Positions 1 through 12,987 of a stretch of DNA of 64,000 nucleotides are shown here, piece after piece (within the stretch, counting starts at the first letter, position 1; each line of letters begins with the position of its first letter). The notes beneath the pieces are model-generated. The model was not told the DNA's origin. It did no database searches and saw nothing but the letters and a program-made list of their open reading frames with translations. The stretch comes from Mytilinidion resinicola. Lineage: Eukaryota > Ascomycota > Dothideomycetes > Mytilinidiales > Mytilinidiaceae. The position numbers and the translations under genes are program-made. Location of the stretch: NCBI RefSeq assembly GCF_010093595.1, contig NW_022985466.1, positions 411,797-475,796 of the forward strand. Reading direction: 5' to 3'.

Positions 1-3000
1 GCCAGATAGGCGTCGCGCTCACAGGTATCTTCCATGAAATCTGGGTTGTCTAGAGCTGCTTGGGTACGCCGGCAGAAATCAATTCCTTGGGCAAAATACA
101 GAGGCTGTAACTGCTCTATTCCTGTGACTGTTTGTTCCAGGACCCATCGGACAACATCATAAGAGTCTACGGGATCGTTGTGCTTCTTCTTCACAAGATC
201 CAAGATAGACTGATGCACTTCCGGGGGAGCAAAGAAGACAACTGATTGTGTGGTTCCTAGTTGTCTCAGCCTCATGGCCGCTTGCGAGAGCGTATCTTTG
301 GTTACGTTGAGGCCGAGCGTAAGCGCACCAATTGCATCCGTAGGTAGCTTAAGATCTGTTCCTCGAGTATGAGCCTCATCCAGGTACACAAGGCATTCTT
401 CGAGATTGTCTGCAAACGGGGATGCGAGCAAAGGTACCCGGTAGCCGTGCCTGTACAAGACCCATGCCTTGTTATCCGTATCAAAGTAAACAGCGGCGGT
501 TGATTCATGATCTTCCACAAGCCAGGCTTTCACAAGACTGAGATTGTCGTGCTCCAAGATCTGTGCTCCTGCGTCTATGAGCACGCGAATCTTCGTTTTA
601 GCGAGCCTTCTTAATATCTCCACCTCTGACAGCCTCCGCCCTCGATGATCGGCTGTTAAAACGAATGTTCTGCTGCGAGGGGCGAGCATGAATGTGAGAA
701 CTTCCGCATTTGTGTGCCAGAGCCCAGACAGATCCTCCTGCTTAATGTTCAGTGGAAGCATGTTTCTTGAGTCGTTTGTGCCAGAAAACCCTGTAGTAAG
801 TGCTTTTCTAACTTCCTTGGAGCTTGATTTTGCAAGATTTACATTGTTTTGAGGCGAAAAGAGAGGAATGTCCCATGCTGATGCAGAGAGCTTGATCTTG
901 AACTGCTTCGCGTGCTTTGGGAAGACGAAGTTATTGAGGTAGTGATCAATGACATTCACATTATAGCGAACGTGGCGATGAATCTCAGCTAGTTGAGCCT
1001 CGTCGTCTACATTGATCGCGTTCCAATCCCTCAAGGACCCAGGAAGATTCTCAGTCGCCCAGCGTTCGTATTCTGTAGCGGGATCATCTCCTTTGAGAAC
1101 GTGCTCGAGGCTTTGATGTATTTGTGGTAGAGTAAGGCCGTCGTAATAGAAAGAGAGACAGGTAAACAAGATCGATACGTCAGGATGACCCCACTCGCTT
1201 TGAGCTGACGGGACTCCCTTTGCATGATACGGGACAGCAATCGGATCTCTCAGAGGGTTCAAGCCATATTGAACGTTCCACCGCTTTTTCAGAGTGAGGA
1301 GGAGAATCCTATGGACGAACAAGCCCCGTAAGAGACGAAGGATTTGGAGACATGCTGGTTTACCGGGGAACATTCCGTGTACTCGTTTGATGATATCGTC
1401 GCATACCTTGGCTTCGGAAATGAAGTGTTTGATTGCACTTCGATCGTCTTTCGAGCACTCGTTTGCTGCTGGGAGTACGGATGTTCTACCACTGCATATC
1501 TCTTTGACCAACTGTTCAATAAGCGCATCCTCAACATCTCTTCGAAGAAGGTAGATGAATGGGTAGCCACCTGAGGGCCTCCGAACCACCTCAATGCTTT
1601 GAGGAAAACGGTATCGAAGGGCTGTCAAATTTGAATCAACTAGACGAAGTATAGCCTCAGCCGTCTGCCATCGATATGGGTTGCCGTCGACTGCACTCTG
1701 AGATCCGGAAGGATAGATCAATTGTGTACGAACAGCAAGCGTAATATCGCACTCATCAAGAACATCCCTGGATACCTTGGAAAGCCACCGCTGGATATTC
1801 ACCATCCAGCCAGCTTCTGCGAGTCTGTCGTCCGAAACTCTCTGCAGACCACTTAACCGGAACGACATAAGGTGTTCAGGAAGCCCCAGTATAATGGAGC
1901 ATTTCTTCAAAGCTTCCTGATGAATGCTGTAATACTTCTTCAGTGTGTCTGAGTTTGCCTGAGTTTTACGAGAGAAAGGAATATGACAGATCTTCCGGCC
2001 AAGCAAGCCGCCTAATCGAGCTTGAAAGATCTGAGCCGTTTGCAGCAGCAGTGAACGAGGCACAATTATTCTCGAAAGCTGAGTCGCATCCGCAAGGACG
2101 GCCGCCACCATTGGCAAAATTACGCTAGTCTTTCCCTGTCCCATCTGGTACTGCAAGATGGAATTGCTCCCAGAAGCTGGTGAAATAGTCGCGAGAGCAA
2201 CGTCCACTTGTCGTGGCCGTATCAGAATATCCGACTCGATTTCGAGGAGAAGCCAGTCCGTGCGCTCAAGCGGCTGCCAATTGGCATGGCCCCCGTTATT
2301 TCTCTCCTCTGTAAAACGCTGTTTGTGGCCCTTGGACAGGGCATCTTGTAGTCTCAAGAGTCGCTGTAGTCTCGTGAGCGAGACAGCATAGCGAACCAAG
2401 GCCTCCTTCATCCCCTTTCCAAACTCCGCGTGGGCCGTGGATCTCAAGAGTTCGAGAAGAGAAATTCGTGTGTCACAAGGCGCTAGTCCTCCCACTCGAA
2501 GCCATTTTGCGCGGGAGTCGTGCGCTTCAAGAGCTTGGCGAATCTCCGCGATCAACCCTTGAGCTATCTTGTCCGCATTTGTGATGTCTGAGGATAGCTG
2601 AGCAGGGTTGAGGATTGTTTGGTTGCTCATTGCAGGAGAGAGTCCCTTCAAGGCCACTAGACTGGCCTCAAGATCCCGACCATATTGCTGGCGTACCAGC
2701 GACTGAGAACCTGTCATAGTAGAGATGACGCGGTCTAGTTCCTTCGTCGACATCAGGGCTGGTGTAGCCGCAACTGCAAGACTCGGCTTTTCGGACTCCT
2801 TGCTAAGCGATCTGCGAGCCCCATTGGGTAGTTCATTCAAAGTGCCACCGACGTGCGTCTTCCCAATGGCACTGGGAATAACGCCAGCGAGAATTCGCGG
2901 ACCGCGCTTACTGATGAGATCCAAAAGGGTCGGGACTTCACCACCTCGATTTCTTGTGGGAAGCACAGCTTGAGTCTTAGATGATCCACGTGGAAGTTCG

Positions 3001-6000
3001 ACTTCGATGTCAACTTGCATACGATCAAGGATAGCTTGCGCTTGGAAAACATGAGCTGAAAGTTGAATGTTCTGAAACCATCGAAACCACTCAGGCTTGA
3101 TTGCCGCCATCGCCATTTCGCAATCGAGGAGAATGTCCAAGGAAAATCCTGTCAAACTTGGCTCAACGCATGGCCATTGGGCGAGCAAAAAGTCTGCGAA
3201 GGATTCGCATTGTTTTCGGACTAGAGTCTCATGCTGCATCTCTTCTAGTTCGTACTTTTTCCGTTGTTTGTAGCTCAACGTAGACCCAAGCGCATCCTTT
3301 ACCTCGTTGGTATATGCCTCACGGCAGGGTTTCATCAGCTGGATAAGATGGTCGGAACGTGGATGTTGGTCCTTTCGGAAATGGTTGTACGACGGCCACT
3401 GTGGAGGTGTAAGAGATTTCAGGTCATTTGATACGGCGAATGCGATGAGTGTTCGGACAGCGTCCATGTTCACGTCTTTGCCAAACCCAAGAAGTGAGAA
3501 GAGAAACATGAGGGAGTACCGGTCTTTGGCCTCGGATCCTTGACATAGTTTGACTAACCTGCCCCATTCGCGTGACATGTCGAGCGAAAGGAGGTCTGAG
3601 ATCACTACTTTGTCAAAGTTACCGTTGTATCCCCCGATGATAGGCCATTGCTGAAGAATTCCTGCAAGGTCTTTCGTTGTTCGTATGGTGTTCGGCCAGG
3701 ACCGAACGATGGAGGCGCATCTAAAAACCTTCGATCGGCCATGACTCCTTGGGCAAGAATCTCGGGCGGTATACTCGACATCTGCAACGGTGGCTTGCGG
3801 CTTTTCCTCCAGAAAGGAACGGCAATAGCGATGATGCCGAATATAGCTACGTTGGGCTAGGCCAGGATCTCCCGATGGTTCAAGCCCCGGAAGTGAGGCA
3901 TGTTGGGGCGCAAAGGTCCTCAACTCTTCCGATCTCTTGATTATGGATTCCACAAGATGTCGAAACTCCGGACGCTCAATGTTGATACTTGAGCTAGGAT
4001 TACTAACGACGGTCTGCATATAGCGGAGGTCCTCAGGATAATACTCCCTCCGAGGGCTGAGCTTTGCAATGTCTTTCAGTATATTGTATGAGTGGATTGA
4101 CAACGGCTCCCATGGCTGGAATGAACCAGATTTGAGATATTTGATGGATTCCTCTGTTCCGATCCGACCAGTCAGCGGATCTGGCAAGACGAATGAGGTA
4201 TACGCATGAAACAGGGCTTTCGAATACAATAAAGTCGGTTCTGCAGCGCAATCGAGACGGCCCAGAACACTGTTGATGGTAAAGGTTCCGTATTGGCCAA
4301 CAACGTTCGCGACATCAACAGCAACGTGTGCGTTGCTCTTGCGACAAGTCAATGTGCCTTTTGGGACGATGATGCTTCGTTGGCGGGGATTCAAAGTCGA
4401 CCTCAGTACAATTTTGCTGTTTAAACCGTACCAAGTGCCGGCGTCCTGATTTGGATCGATCTCGGACTGCAACTGCGAGCACTCCAACAAGTTCCGCCTG
4501 TTGACTGTGAATGAGAGCTCCATTCTTCGTAGATCGACTGTCAGGTTTCTCCACAACGGTTGGAATACCGTAAGATGGTGGCGATATTCAAAATACGTGA
4601 ATTGGCGCGCAATGCTCTGAAAAAGCGGGCTATGCGGGTCGACTAGTGTTACATTGCGGCGGCGTGCCTGGCGGGTATTCAAATTCAGTACCCAGTCGCT
4701 CTCTCTTGACTTCCAAGGTTCCGGGCCTTGCCTAATTTCTAGGAGACCGCTGCGTGGATTGAGCCAGTGAAAGCGGTCGATTACCAGTGAGGAGGGTAGA
4801 TCAAAATTGGCCGGATTTCCAAATACCTCGCGAGGAACATATTCCAGAATTGCCCCATTTACACAGGCCCTGACGACTAACTGGTTGTCTCGAAGCCCAA
4901 TATGGGCTTGGTGGTTGTAAGGTAGATGCAGCACAATACCGTGTGACATACCAACCAATGGACTATTGAAAACCAGCAGGTTTTGTGTCCCGAAGAGCAG
5001 CTTAAGCAATGGATGTGTCCTATACTGAATTGGTAGTTTGCCCAGAGGAAAACCATTCACTCCTAGAGTCCCATACAAGAGTGCATAGTGTACAACTTGT
5101 TGTGACATCTGATGGGTGGCACTCATGACCAGCTCAAGGACCCATTCGTATGGTGGCTGTAGAAAGGCGCATGCAACTGGAGGCTGTGAAACTCCTGCAT
5201 CTAATACTGGCCAAAACGTATGGATTGCCATCCGCAGCGATCCTTGATTATGCTCGATGGACTGCCGAAGAATATGGCGCATCTTGTATGTCATAATCAA
5301 ATCGCTGACGAGTCTGTGTCTTTGAGTGCTTGCTAATGTGCCTAGGCCACCAACGAGATTGTCCTGGATGGTAATAGAACTCTCGATGAAGCAGCGAGTC
5401 GACATAGGGTCCAGTAGCATACTCTGATCGGCAAACACGATGAAAGTTCTCTTGCAGAGAAGGGCAGCCCACATGGCATACGAAGTTATTCTCTGGGATG
5501 TTTCTGCATCCACTGCAATACTGGCCTCCTTCCTTAGGGCTGAAATCCACTCGGAGGTGATTATTCGAGCGTGAGCCAGAAGATCCAGAGCCTTAGCCGA
5601 GAAGTGATGATTGACCGATAGTGTCCAGAGCCTCAACATGAGAGTGATGAGCATGTCCATCAGAAACACCTCCCTCCAATTGGCTTTAAGGCCGCTTAAC
5701 CGGCTCGAGAGCTGTGTTACTAGCTCTTCACAAAACGAGTCGTCTCGAAATACACGATGAGCAGCGCGAAGTACATCGTTTCCGGCTTCTGGTCCAGCCT
5801 GCAAAGCAACCGCCGATACCATGCATGAGCTGGCTTCAGTAGAGAAGTTGAGATTGGTCGACCCAAGCTCCATTAGTAACACTAGCCACCGACGATTGTA
5901 GCCTGAGGAGAGGCTCTGGAAGGCCATGTACTCATGACTATTGGCTCCAGGAGGGCACATTGACTGGCTTGCAATAATCTGGTTTGACGTCGGTCCATAG

Positions 6001-8641
6001 TGGTCTGCGGCGAAATCGGGCGACGACTGTAAATGCGCAAATGGGGATCCAGTAGGGAGCTTCAGCTCGAAGTGATGGCATAAGGTTGGTCTCTGGTATT
6101 GTTTATCGGGCCAGATACCATGCCGAGAATCGTACATTCGAAACTTCAACCCGCTAGGTAGACAAACATTGTCTAAAGACACAGGAAATCTCACATGTGA
6201 ATAGTGCGTGTCAAGAAATGCTTTCGCTGATGATGCAAGAGTGGTACCCCAGGCTGATGATGTGTGAGGGACCCCCATACCGTAAGCGGCTGTAGCTTTA
6301 TCTGCAAGAGTACCCCCGGCTGATGATGCACGAGGGACTCCCGTACCGTGAACGGCCGTAGTTTTATATGTTTTGAGAGGAGCGTAGTCGCAAAGTAAGA
6401 CACGCGGTGGTTGTATCTTTTCAGTAGTTTCGGATCGAGTGAGTTTTGCGATTATCGTGAAAGTTGAATTGCGGTATCGCGCAAATGCTTCGGGGATTCC
6501 AAGCTCAAAAACCACAGCCTTGGTCGCGTTGAGGTCTGCCGGCAGCGGATGTTCGTATATCTTGATGCGGTGGCGCCACGCCTTACGTTCCAAAAAGCAT
6601 TTCGTACAATTACGAGTGTCGTGATACCGCTCTGAAGTCTCTTCACTGATCTTAAAGATGCAAGAAGCTTCTGAGATCTGCCTGACCATGCTTTCATACT
6701 CGGCACTCAAGGCATTCCACTCAACTTCTTTCTGCTCTCGGGCTTTCTGCGCGTCTTCCTCAATATAATCATGCAACCGATGAAGCATTGGGCAGTCTTT
6801 GTAGTATCGGACTCCAAAACACTCCTCTGACGGATCGCCGAATATGGTGGCGTGACTATCTCCACTTCGTAACTTCCTTACTTCGAGATAGGCCTGCACA
6901 TCCTTCAAACGCTTGAGCTGTGAGAGGTGAGGAAGATGCAGTACATCCATCATTGCGGAGGGGAACCCAGGGTGGTATTCGGTCATAAGGGGGTACGTCT
7001 TCGTCGCGCATTTGTCCATGGCTACCCAAAGTTCCATTATGGTCAAAAGCATCTCTCCCTTCTGGTCTGCATACTCGTCGTACGCAGCCCCTACTGCAGC
7101 GATGTACTTTTCGATGAGGTTTGCGAGCTTGATACATTGCATTTCGCCCAGATCCAATGAGTCATTTTGTAAAGTCGTTAAACCTGCTGAGCCACCTCTG
7201 GCGGCGCTGTCGCAGTCTACCGTTCCTGTGGCACACAATGACTCGGAGGCCTGGCCAATGCTCGTCCGGATTTCGACCTCTAGATCGACCAGATCAAAAT
7301 ATCGCTCTGAAAAGGCTTTGAAATGACCCTTAGATGCCAACATAGCCTGGAAATCATTCCGGGACTGATCGTGATCATAGCTCTGTGTATGTGTTGGTCG
7401 TGAAGCCTCTTTCATAACTCGGTCGAGATAGGCTCTGGAGTTTGGAAGCTTGAGAACCAGATCTCGTGGATCTGCTTTCTTTGGCAGTGGATACACGGGC
7501 CTCCGTGTTGATTTCTTCATTTCCTCCCAGCGAATTTCGATATATCGCGTCGCATCCTGTACAGATTTTTCGAACCGAGTCGTAAGGCTTTCGAATAGAC
7601 TCTGGTATACAGGACGAAGATCTAGGGAGGCTTGATCTTTATTGACTTCGAGTTTAACTAAGCGACGGCACAGCTTAGCCTTGATCAGGTGTACCGATGC
7701 CGGATCCAGTGTAGTCAACGTGTCATCCAGTAGGCCTGCGAGGAGCACACACATCACGAATTTGTAATGTGTCCGTCCGACCTCTCCCCCGAGCAGCACG
7801 GAGAGCTCTCGTTGTATCGCAACACGGAGAACAAGCCAGAATTCGGACCTTCTCCACGGCCGGTCGGCGCCATCAGCCCAGCACACATCATCATGTATTC
7901 GCTTTTGGAGTAAAGGCGGGTATACTCGACGGCCATTGGCTTCAAGCAACGTCATGAGCATGCTGGTAATTAAGGCTGGGTCTGCCGTGTCTCTGCTTTC
8001 GAACGCTAAAGATCCGGCCTTGTGGGTCTTGGCGGCGAAACGCTTGATTGATTCGATGCTGGCTTGCTGTAGAAACGTAGAAAGCTGTTCTTGGAAAGAA
8101 TCATCGCAGAATATGGACCGTTCTAAGATGACGGTGGTCCCAGGGAACGTCCGAAGCAGTGCATTTTGTGAGGCGAGAACGTCGGCCGACAGCGGGGAGA
8201 CTTCAAAAGCCTCGAAAATAATATTCCTAAGCAGGCACGAATGAGTTAGTTCTGCTAATCATATGTCGAATACCGTGATACTCACTCGCCGCACCTCCGA
8301 AGTAAAAGCCCACAGTTCTGTTCCGATAGATGCAGAATGAGTGTCTCTCGGTCGGTCAGATTTCGAAACTCGCGACACAACGAAGTCTTGTCCAGCTTGC
8401 CGCCGGGGTTGCAGGTTCTGCTTGTGTGGAGTGAACGGCATATCGAATCCCAGGCTGCTCGATGCGGTCCGTCGGCGGCAACTGATCGCATGGCCCGACT
8501 AGCATTAATGAAGCGATCGATGAACGCGTGCTCGATATTCGTACGATTGCTGTCGTGCCTCCCGGGGAGTCTCGGAGGGAGAACAATGTGGTTGAAGAGG
8601 GATTCAAGCAGCTCTGGACGAGCTGAGGTGGTGTGGTCCAT
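1..8641 (-). CDS. Giant DUF6606/DUF3638/DUF3645 protein, 3' end off the window
   Basis: The gene starts at 8641 and runs left off the window. Exon 1 is 8641-8286. A 59-bp intron (8227-8285, GTGAGT donor, ACTAAC branch, TTAG acceptor) joins a single frame that stays open from 8226 to base 1, giving at least 2,860 residues; relatives are about 3,100. The N-terminus (LFNHIVLPPRLPG near residue 15, then IEHAFIDRFI) is typical of DUF6606. Around residue 2147 QMGQGKTSV is a Walker A motif (K2151, T2152), and DECD at 2276-2279 looks like a Walker B/DEAD box, so this part has an SF2-helicase-like P-loop fold (inference). Databases often call the family 'ubiquitinyl hydrolase', but I see no protease motif and treat the function as unknown. 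A 66-bp in-frame tandem duplication lies at 6254-6385. The frame is intact. Confidence 0.9.
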
Positions 8642-8945
8642 CCGGGCAAGGAAGCTGCGGTGTCAACCGCCTCGGAGCGGTTGACGTCGTGAAGGTAGTC
8701 TCGGCGGCCAACTGAAATACAATGTAATGATTCGAATGACGAAGGAGCCCCATAGGCTACTATGTGAGGCTAATGGGAGGAGAAGAGGAGAAAAAGAGAG
8801 AGTGATTGAGAAAAGTGTGAGGAGTGAGGCAGAAGTTGACCTCACTTTTCCAATGCGGCTAGTGGCATAGGGCCCGTGCGTGTGGGCAGCTGTGATTGGT
8901 CGCAGAAGACCGACTCTGGGCGCCGTTTACCCAGGTACTAGGTAC
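8642..8945. other. Upstream region of the DUF3638 gene
   Basis: No coding region is seen. This 304-bp stretch should hold the promoter and 5' UTR of the minus-strand giant gene. It has a purine-rich run on the plus strand (about 8775-8820). No clear TATA box or repeat was found. Confidence 0.5.
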
Positions 8946-9177
8946 CACGCGAGGCACGAAAAAAGTGGCACACTCATCAATTACTCTGCCCGTGTGTACA
9001 CCTTATTACCACTGCAGGAAGTGCTTCAACACGTTTCCACATAGTCCAAGGCAAAAGGGTCCTATCTTGTTCAGATTCCTGAAAATGCATTGAAGCACCT
9101 CAAGCAGTGGCAGACAGGTGTATGCACGAGGCAGCTTGCTGTGAAATTGGAGTGCCACCTTTTCTATGCCCCATGTG
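8946..9177 (+). mobile_element. MITE family M230, copy 1 (232 bp)
   Basis: The ends form 26-bp imperfect terminal inverted repeats: CACGCGAGGCACG... at the left, and the reverse complement of the right end reads CACATGGGGCATAG..., both running into GTGGCAC. Flanks are GGTAC (8941-8945) and GGTGC (9178-9182), a near-perfect 5-bp target duplication. Subterminal inverted repeats (GAAGTGCTTCAA and TTGAAGCACCTCAA, each beside CCACTGC or GCAGTGG) lie inside. It aligns end to end with the reverse complement of 58290-58518. There is no ORF, so it is non-autonomous. Confidence 0.8.
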
Positions 9178-11745
9178 GGTGCTCACCTGCCTTCAAACAC
9201 AAGATTCCGTGAGGCCAAGTTTTCATCCAGTGTTGAGATTGTCGCGCTACAATGCCTAGCACTAGGGGGAAAAGGCTGTCCTCACAACAATCACGACTCA
9301 AAGCTCCCCAGAAGGTATACTGATTGGGGGACATCACCCATGCACTCCCAAGCGTCCCACTACTTTTGCTCTTTTTAGGCCCTTCCCCCTGGGGTCCTTC
9401 ACCATGAGATCGAGTCTTGCTTACATTGATAGGGGAGTAAATGTTGGGAGAGGTTAGTTGCTACAGAGTCTCATCGTTGGGCTGTGTACGTCTTTTCTGG
9501 CTTCATCCCTTGAGAAGATATCAAATATCAACCTAAGGCACAGGAAAATCATACTGATAACTTACTGGACCACACTCAACGGCATCATTACCACTGTTAG
9601 CTTTTGTAGCAGTTCCAGCTCCGGTCACAGTGGGTTCGAAGATTTGAGTTCATGTCAACTCATAAACATGCTAAATCAACGAAAGGTTTTGCAAATACCG
9701 TGTGGCTCCTTGTCTCGGTGTTGCGAATGGTCATTTTTCCGATTCGATTCGGTTACAGCTCCGTCTCACGTCCGATGGCCTAGTGCGCAAGTCAGGTTAC
9801 AAATGCATCGTAGAAGAGGGGTAATCATCTTGAAAGTAACGCCTTGAAGTATCGTGAGACATAAAGTAGCGGTTTTTTCTAACGCCGTCTGAGGTGGCCC
9901 AGAGAGCTATTAAGCTCGTCGAAACTGTTGTTTTCTAGTTCTTCATTACGTACTGGGACCTTAGGCGGTGCTAGGCAAGTGTACGCAAGCTTAGAGTGGT
10001 GTACGGTAATCTTCAGTCCAGAAATGGGCCACCTTCAAAATTTTGAGACCAATTCCACCAGGTGTATTGAGCGTTTTCACGCTAGGTCATCGGACGTGAG
10101 AAGATGGTGTACAACTCATAATTTGCTTTGAATGGCTGCCCAGGCATCGTACGAAGTAGGGTTGTTTCCTCCAAGAGAAGGTCAAACGATGGTGTCGCAG
10201 ATGCGAGAAGGTAAAGTGAGGTTCGTGCAACCCATTTGATGGACAACTCGAGTTCGAAAGCGCGTCTACCGCCTCGCTTTATGCAGACAGCTTCGCTATG
10301 ATGCATGCAAGTGGAGAGAAGGAATGTTGGGTAGAATTGTAAGAAGACGCGGGGTTTAAGGGGCTTGGCTGACTCCTCCGAATCTAGAACAAGCAAGGGC
10401 GGACGCTATGGCCGGTATAGAATATGCCCCCAGGAGATATGTCCTGAAACTCGAAAGCCTGGCACCCACAACCACAACCAGAACCTTGCTGAATACTTTC
10501 ATTTGATCTTGCGTAGAACATGAAGGAACACAGCCAAGCTGGCGTAACCGCTCAAGTACCTTGAAGCATCTCAATCTGCAATAAGTCGGCACCGATCTCG
10601 TCTGCCGCTGCTTAAAACTCCCTAATGCTTTTTTGAAATTCTGATTTTTGTTGCTTGGAACAGCCAGTAAGCCTGCCGGGGCAGTGGCCGATGGAAATGC
10701 ACACTCAGCTGTGCTGTTCATTGCTCCAGATTTCTAGAATCATGTTAGAGTACTATAAGCAGTGGCAGAGCAGTGTACATGTATTAATGATGAGGCACTG
10801 TGTATACGGAATCTGCAGTGCACCTCATTCGGCTTCGGTGTTGAATGAGGCAAATGAAGGCAGCCGGCAAGGGCTTCAAGGAGAAGAGTTTCTGTAACGT
10901 CAGATGTGAGTTAGACAGTATTTATGGTAAGGCGCGTGCTGTTACATTTATTCTGAGTAGGAAAGGCGGCATTTTGCGGCATTTAAAAGAACTGGATCAG
11001 ATGACATTTGGCTGCGCTGTTGTTCTACAACTTACTTGCTGCGTTGCTCCAAGGCGGCATTGATGCTAGTTATGGAGTGCTAAAGGTACTTACTTACACG
11101 CTGCTGGCCCAAAGCCTTTTAGAGCTCTAAACTTGGGAGAAAACAAAAAGTGTATTGCTAGGTATAGGGGTGATTGTTCCTATTGCAGCATCTAATTTAT
11201 GCGGTTCATGTTGTATAATAAATAATACACAAGTTATTTACTAATACAGCAAGGGCATAGGAGGATTGAAAGTTTAGTAGACTGTTAAAAGGCAATAACT
11301 TATACCTATTATAATGGCCAGTGCTACGTGTACGACCCCTTTTTGCTGCTTGCACGATGTCCTTTTGCTGCATGCACGAACCCCCCCCCCCCCTGCAACC
11401 CCTTCACCGCGCTCATGTCTAACTACAGCAGGACCGCCTCCCTGCGCCACACTGTGGGCTTAGTAATCTGCCGCACCCTCCAAGCTGAGCTTGCTTTCCC
11501 CTCACAAAGTTGAAACTACCACACTCGACTTACAATACACTTATACTGTCTCGCACTTAGATACGTTTCTTGGGTATAGCATCGTAACCTTTCTATCTGT
11601 ATACTCGCTAACCTCAATAGCTAGGACTGATATGCTGGATAAACGAGCGAGTTGCCCGGCTCGTGTCTTGAGTTAGGCTGCTGCGGTTTGAACCCAGCCA
11701 AACCCATTCCTACCGCTCACCCTGTGCCCAACCCTATGCGAAATA
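9178..11745. other. Gene-free stretch
   Basis: I see no convincing gene in these 2.6 kb. Short ORFs (9458-9847, 10356-10721) lack recognisable motifs and look random. The stretch becomes AT-rich at 11150-11310. At 11340-11393 a 22-bp unit (TTTTGCTGCNTGCACGA) occurs twice and is followed by a run of 13 C. A short match to the M230 MITE core occurs near 10756. Confidence 0.5.
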
Positions 11746-12300
11746 ATGCGTCTTTTGCGATGGAGCAATAATACCGAGTTCGGCCTTACCGACGATCTGG
11801 CGGATGACGAGGCAATCCCTCCTTATGCGATCCTTTCGCATACATGGCTCGAAGATACGCAGGAACCCACCTTTGAAGACCTTACGAATGGTACTGGCAG
11901 GGAAAAGCTTGGATATGAGAAGATCCAGTTCTGCGGAGGACAAGCTAAACAAGATAACCTACAATATTTCTGGGTGGATACCTGTTGCATTAATAAGTCA
12001 AACCCTGCCGAACTCTCACACTCTATCAATTCTATGTTTCGCTGGTACCGCAACGCGACTCGATGCTACGTCTATTTGTCGGATGTCTCCAGCCCCCGCA
12101 CCAACGATGTGTTTCATTCGCAGTCATGGGACTTGGATCTGGCGAGAAGCAGATGGTTTACTCGGGGTTGGACACTCCAGGATGGGTGTGGGCAACTATT
12201 CTGCCTAATGTCTACACAGCCTCAACGCCATGCTGGGCATGCATGTGTGAGAGATCTTGGACCCTGCCACGCACTCACCTTCACCAACGCGAAGCCTTAG
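11746..12300 (+). pseudogene. HET-domain gene, truncated after the RGWTLQ motif
   Basis: The 184-residue frame has the first two thirds of a heterokaryon-incompatibility (HET, PF06985) domain: YAILSHTW at 27-34, FWVDTCCINKSN near 74-85, INSMFRWY, CYVYLSDV and SRWFTRGWTLQ near 134-144. In the family, WTLQ is followed at once by E-L-x-A-P and the rest of the domain. Here it runs into DGCGQLFCLM and a tail without similarity to the family, then stops. No donor site at the break restores a HET reading in the next kilobase. Full HET proteins trigger cell death on non-self recognition; this one lacks the C-terminal third, so I infer a broken gene. The missing part matches what is found at 25.94 kb on the same strand (see findings). 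Confidence 0.75.
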
Positions 12301-12987
12301 GCATATAAGTCATGAGTTATTCAGTAGATTTCATATCAGCCCTTCGAGGCATCTGAGAGACGTCTCGCAATCTACACCCGCCGCTTCCATACTTCCCAGC
12401 AAGTTTACGTGCCGGCGACCAGAAATAGAGAACATGTTCAATATACACCACTTCAATAAATGGTCATAGTCTATCTTTCTGGTTGAGCAATGTTCCAGAT
12501 GTTGTTTATCCAGCATCAACCCATGCTTCTTGGAGGCGAATCTGCGCATGGGTGGGTTGAATGAGCGTGTTATGTATCCTTTTGCAACGAAAATTTATCG
12601 CATTATACAACTCTGAATAGAGAGCACTCATCGTTGGTATATGGAGTTCCTCGTTCTAAGTTACTCAGCTCATTTCACTTTCGCGTCTCACACAAACTCA
12701 CATCATGTGGCGGGGTGGCGTTTCCCTTATTCTTCCTCCTCGAAAGCCCTTTCGGGTTACAAAGCTTTATAGGAAAGTTTCCATTTTGGCAGTATGTAAG
12801 CTCTATCCTACTATAAGACCGGGCTCCGAGTCCTCGTCTATGTGAGCAAGGCCCCGATACAGACACCAAGGTTTGATCTACTCAAGGGTACTTCAGCTCC
12901 CCGCCTCTCATATATATATTTCCCAACACCTCACTTCACGTTCCCATCCACTTTCAGCCCTCTCTCTCTCTCCAATCCTCCTTCAAT
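12301..12987. other. Intergenic, upstream of the oxidoreductase gene
   Basis: No gene is supported in these 690 bp. The last 80 bases before 12988 are CT-rich (tctctctctctcc near 12960), a common fungal promoter feature. A TATATATATTT run lies at 12910-12921, about 70 bp upstream of the start codon. Confidence 0.45.

Noticed and set aside
9235..9400. AGGGGGAAAAGG / CCTTCCCCCT inverted pair
   Set aside because: Short, imperfect, and without target duplication; likely chance.
10640..10880. Possible third copy of the M230 MITE
   Set aside because: Only about 20 bases (GCAGTGGCAGAGCAGTGTAC) match; no TIRs or duplication seen.
11660..11720. tRNA-like B-box (GGTTTGAACCC)
   Set aside because: No A-box or cloverleaf pairing around it; no tRNA gene was found in the window.
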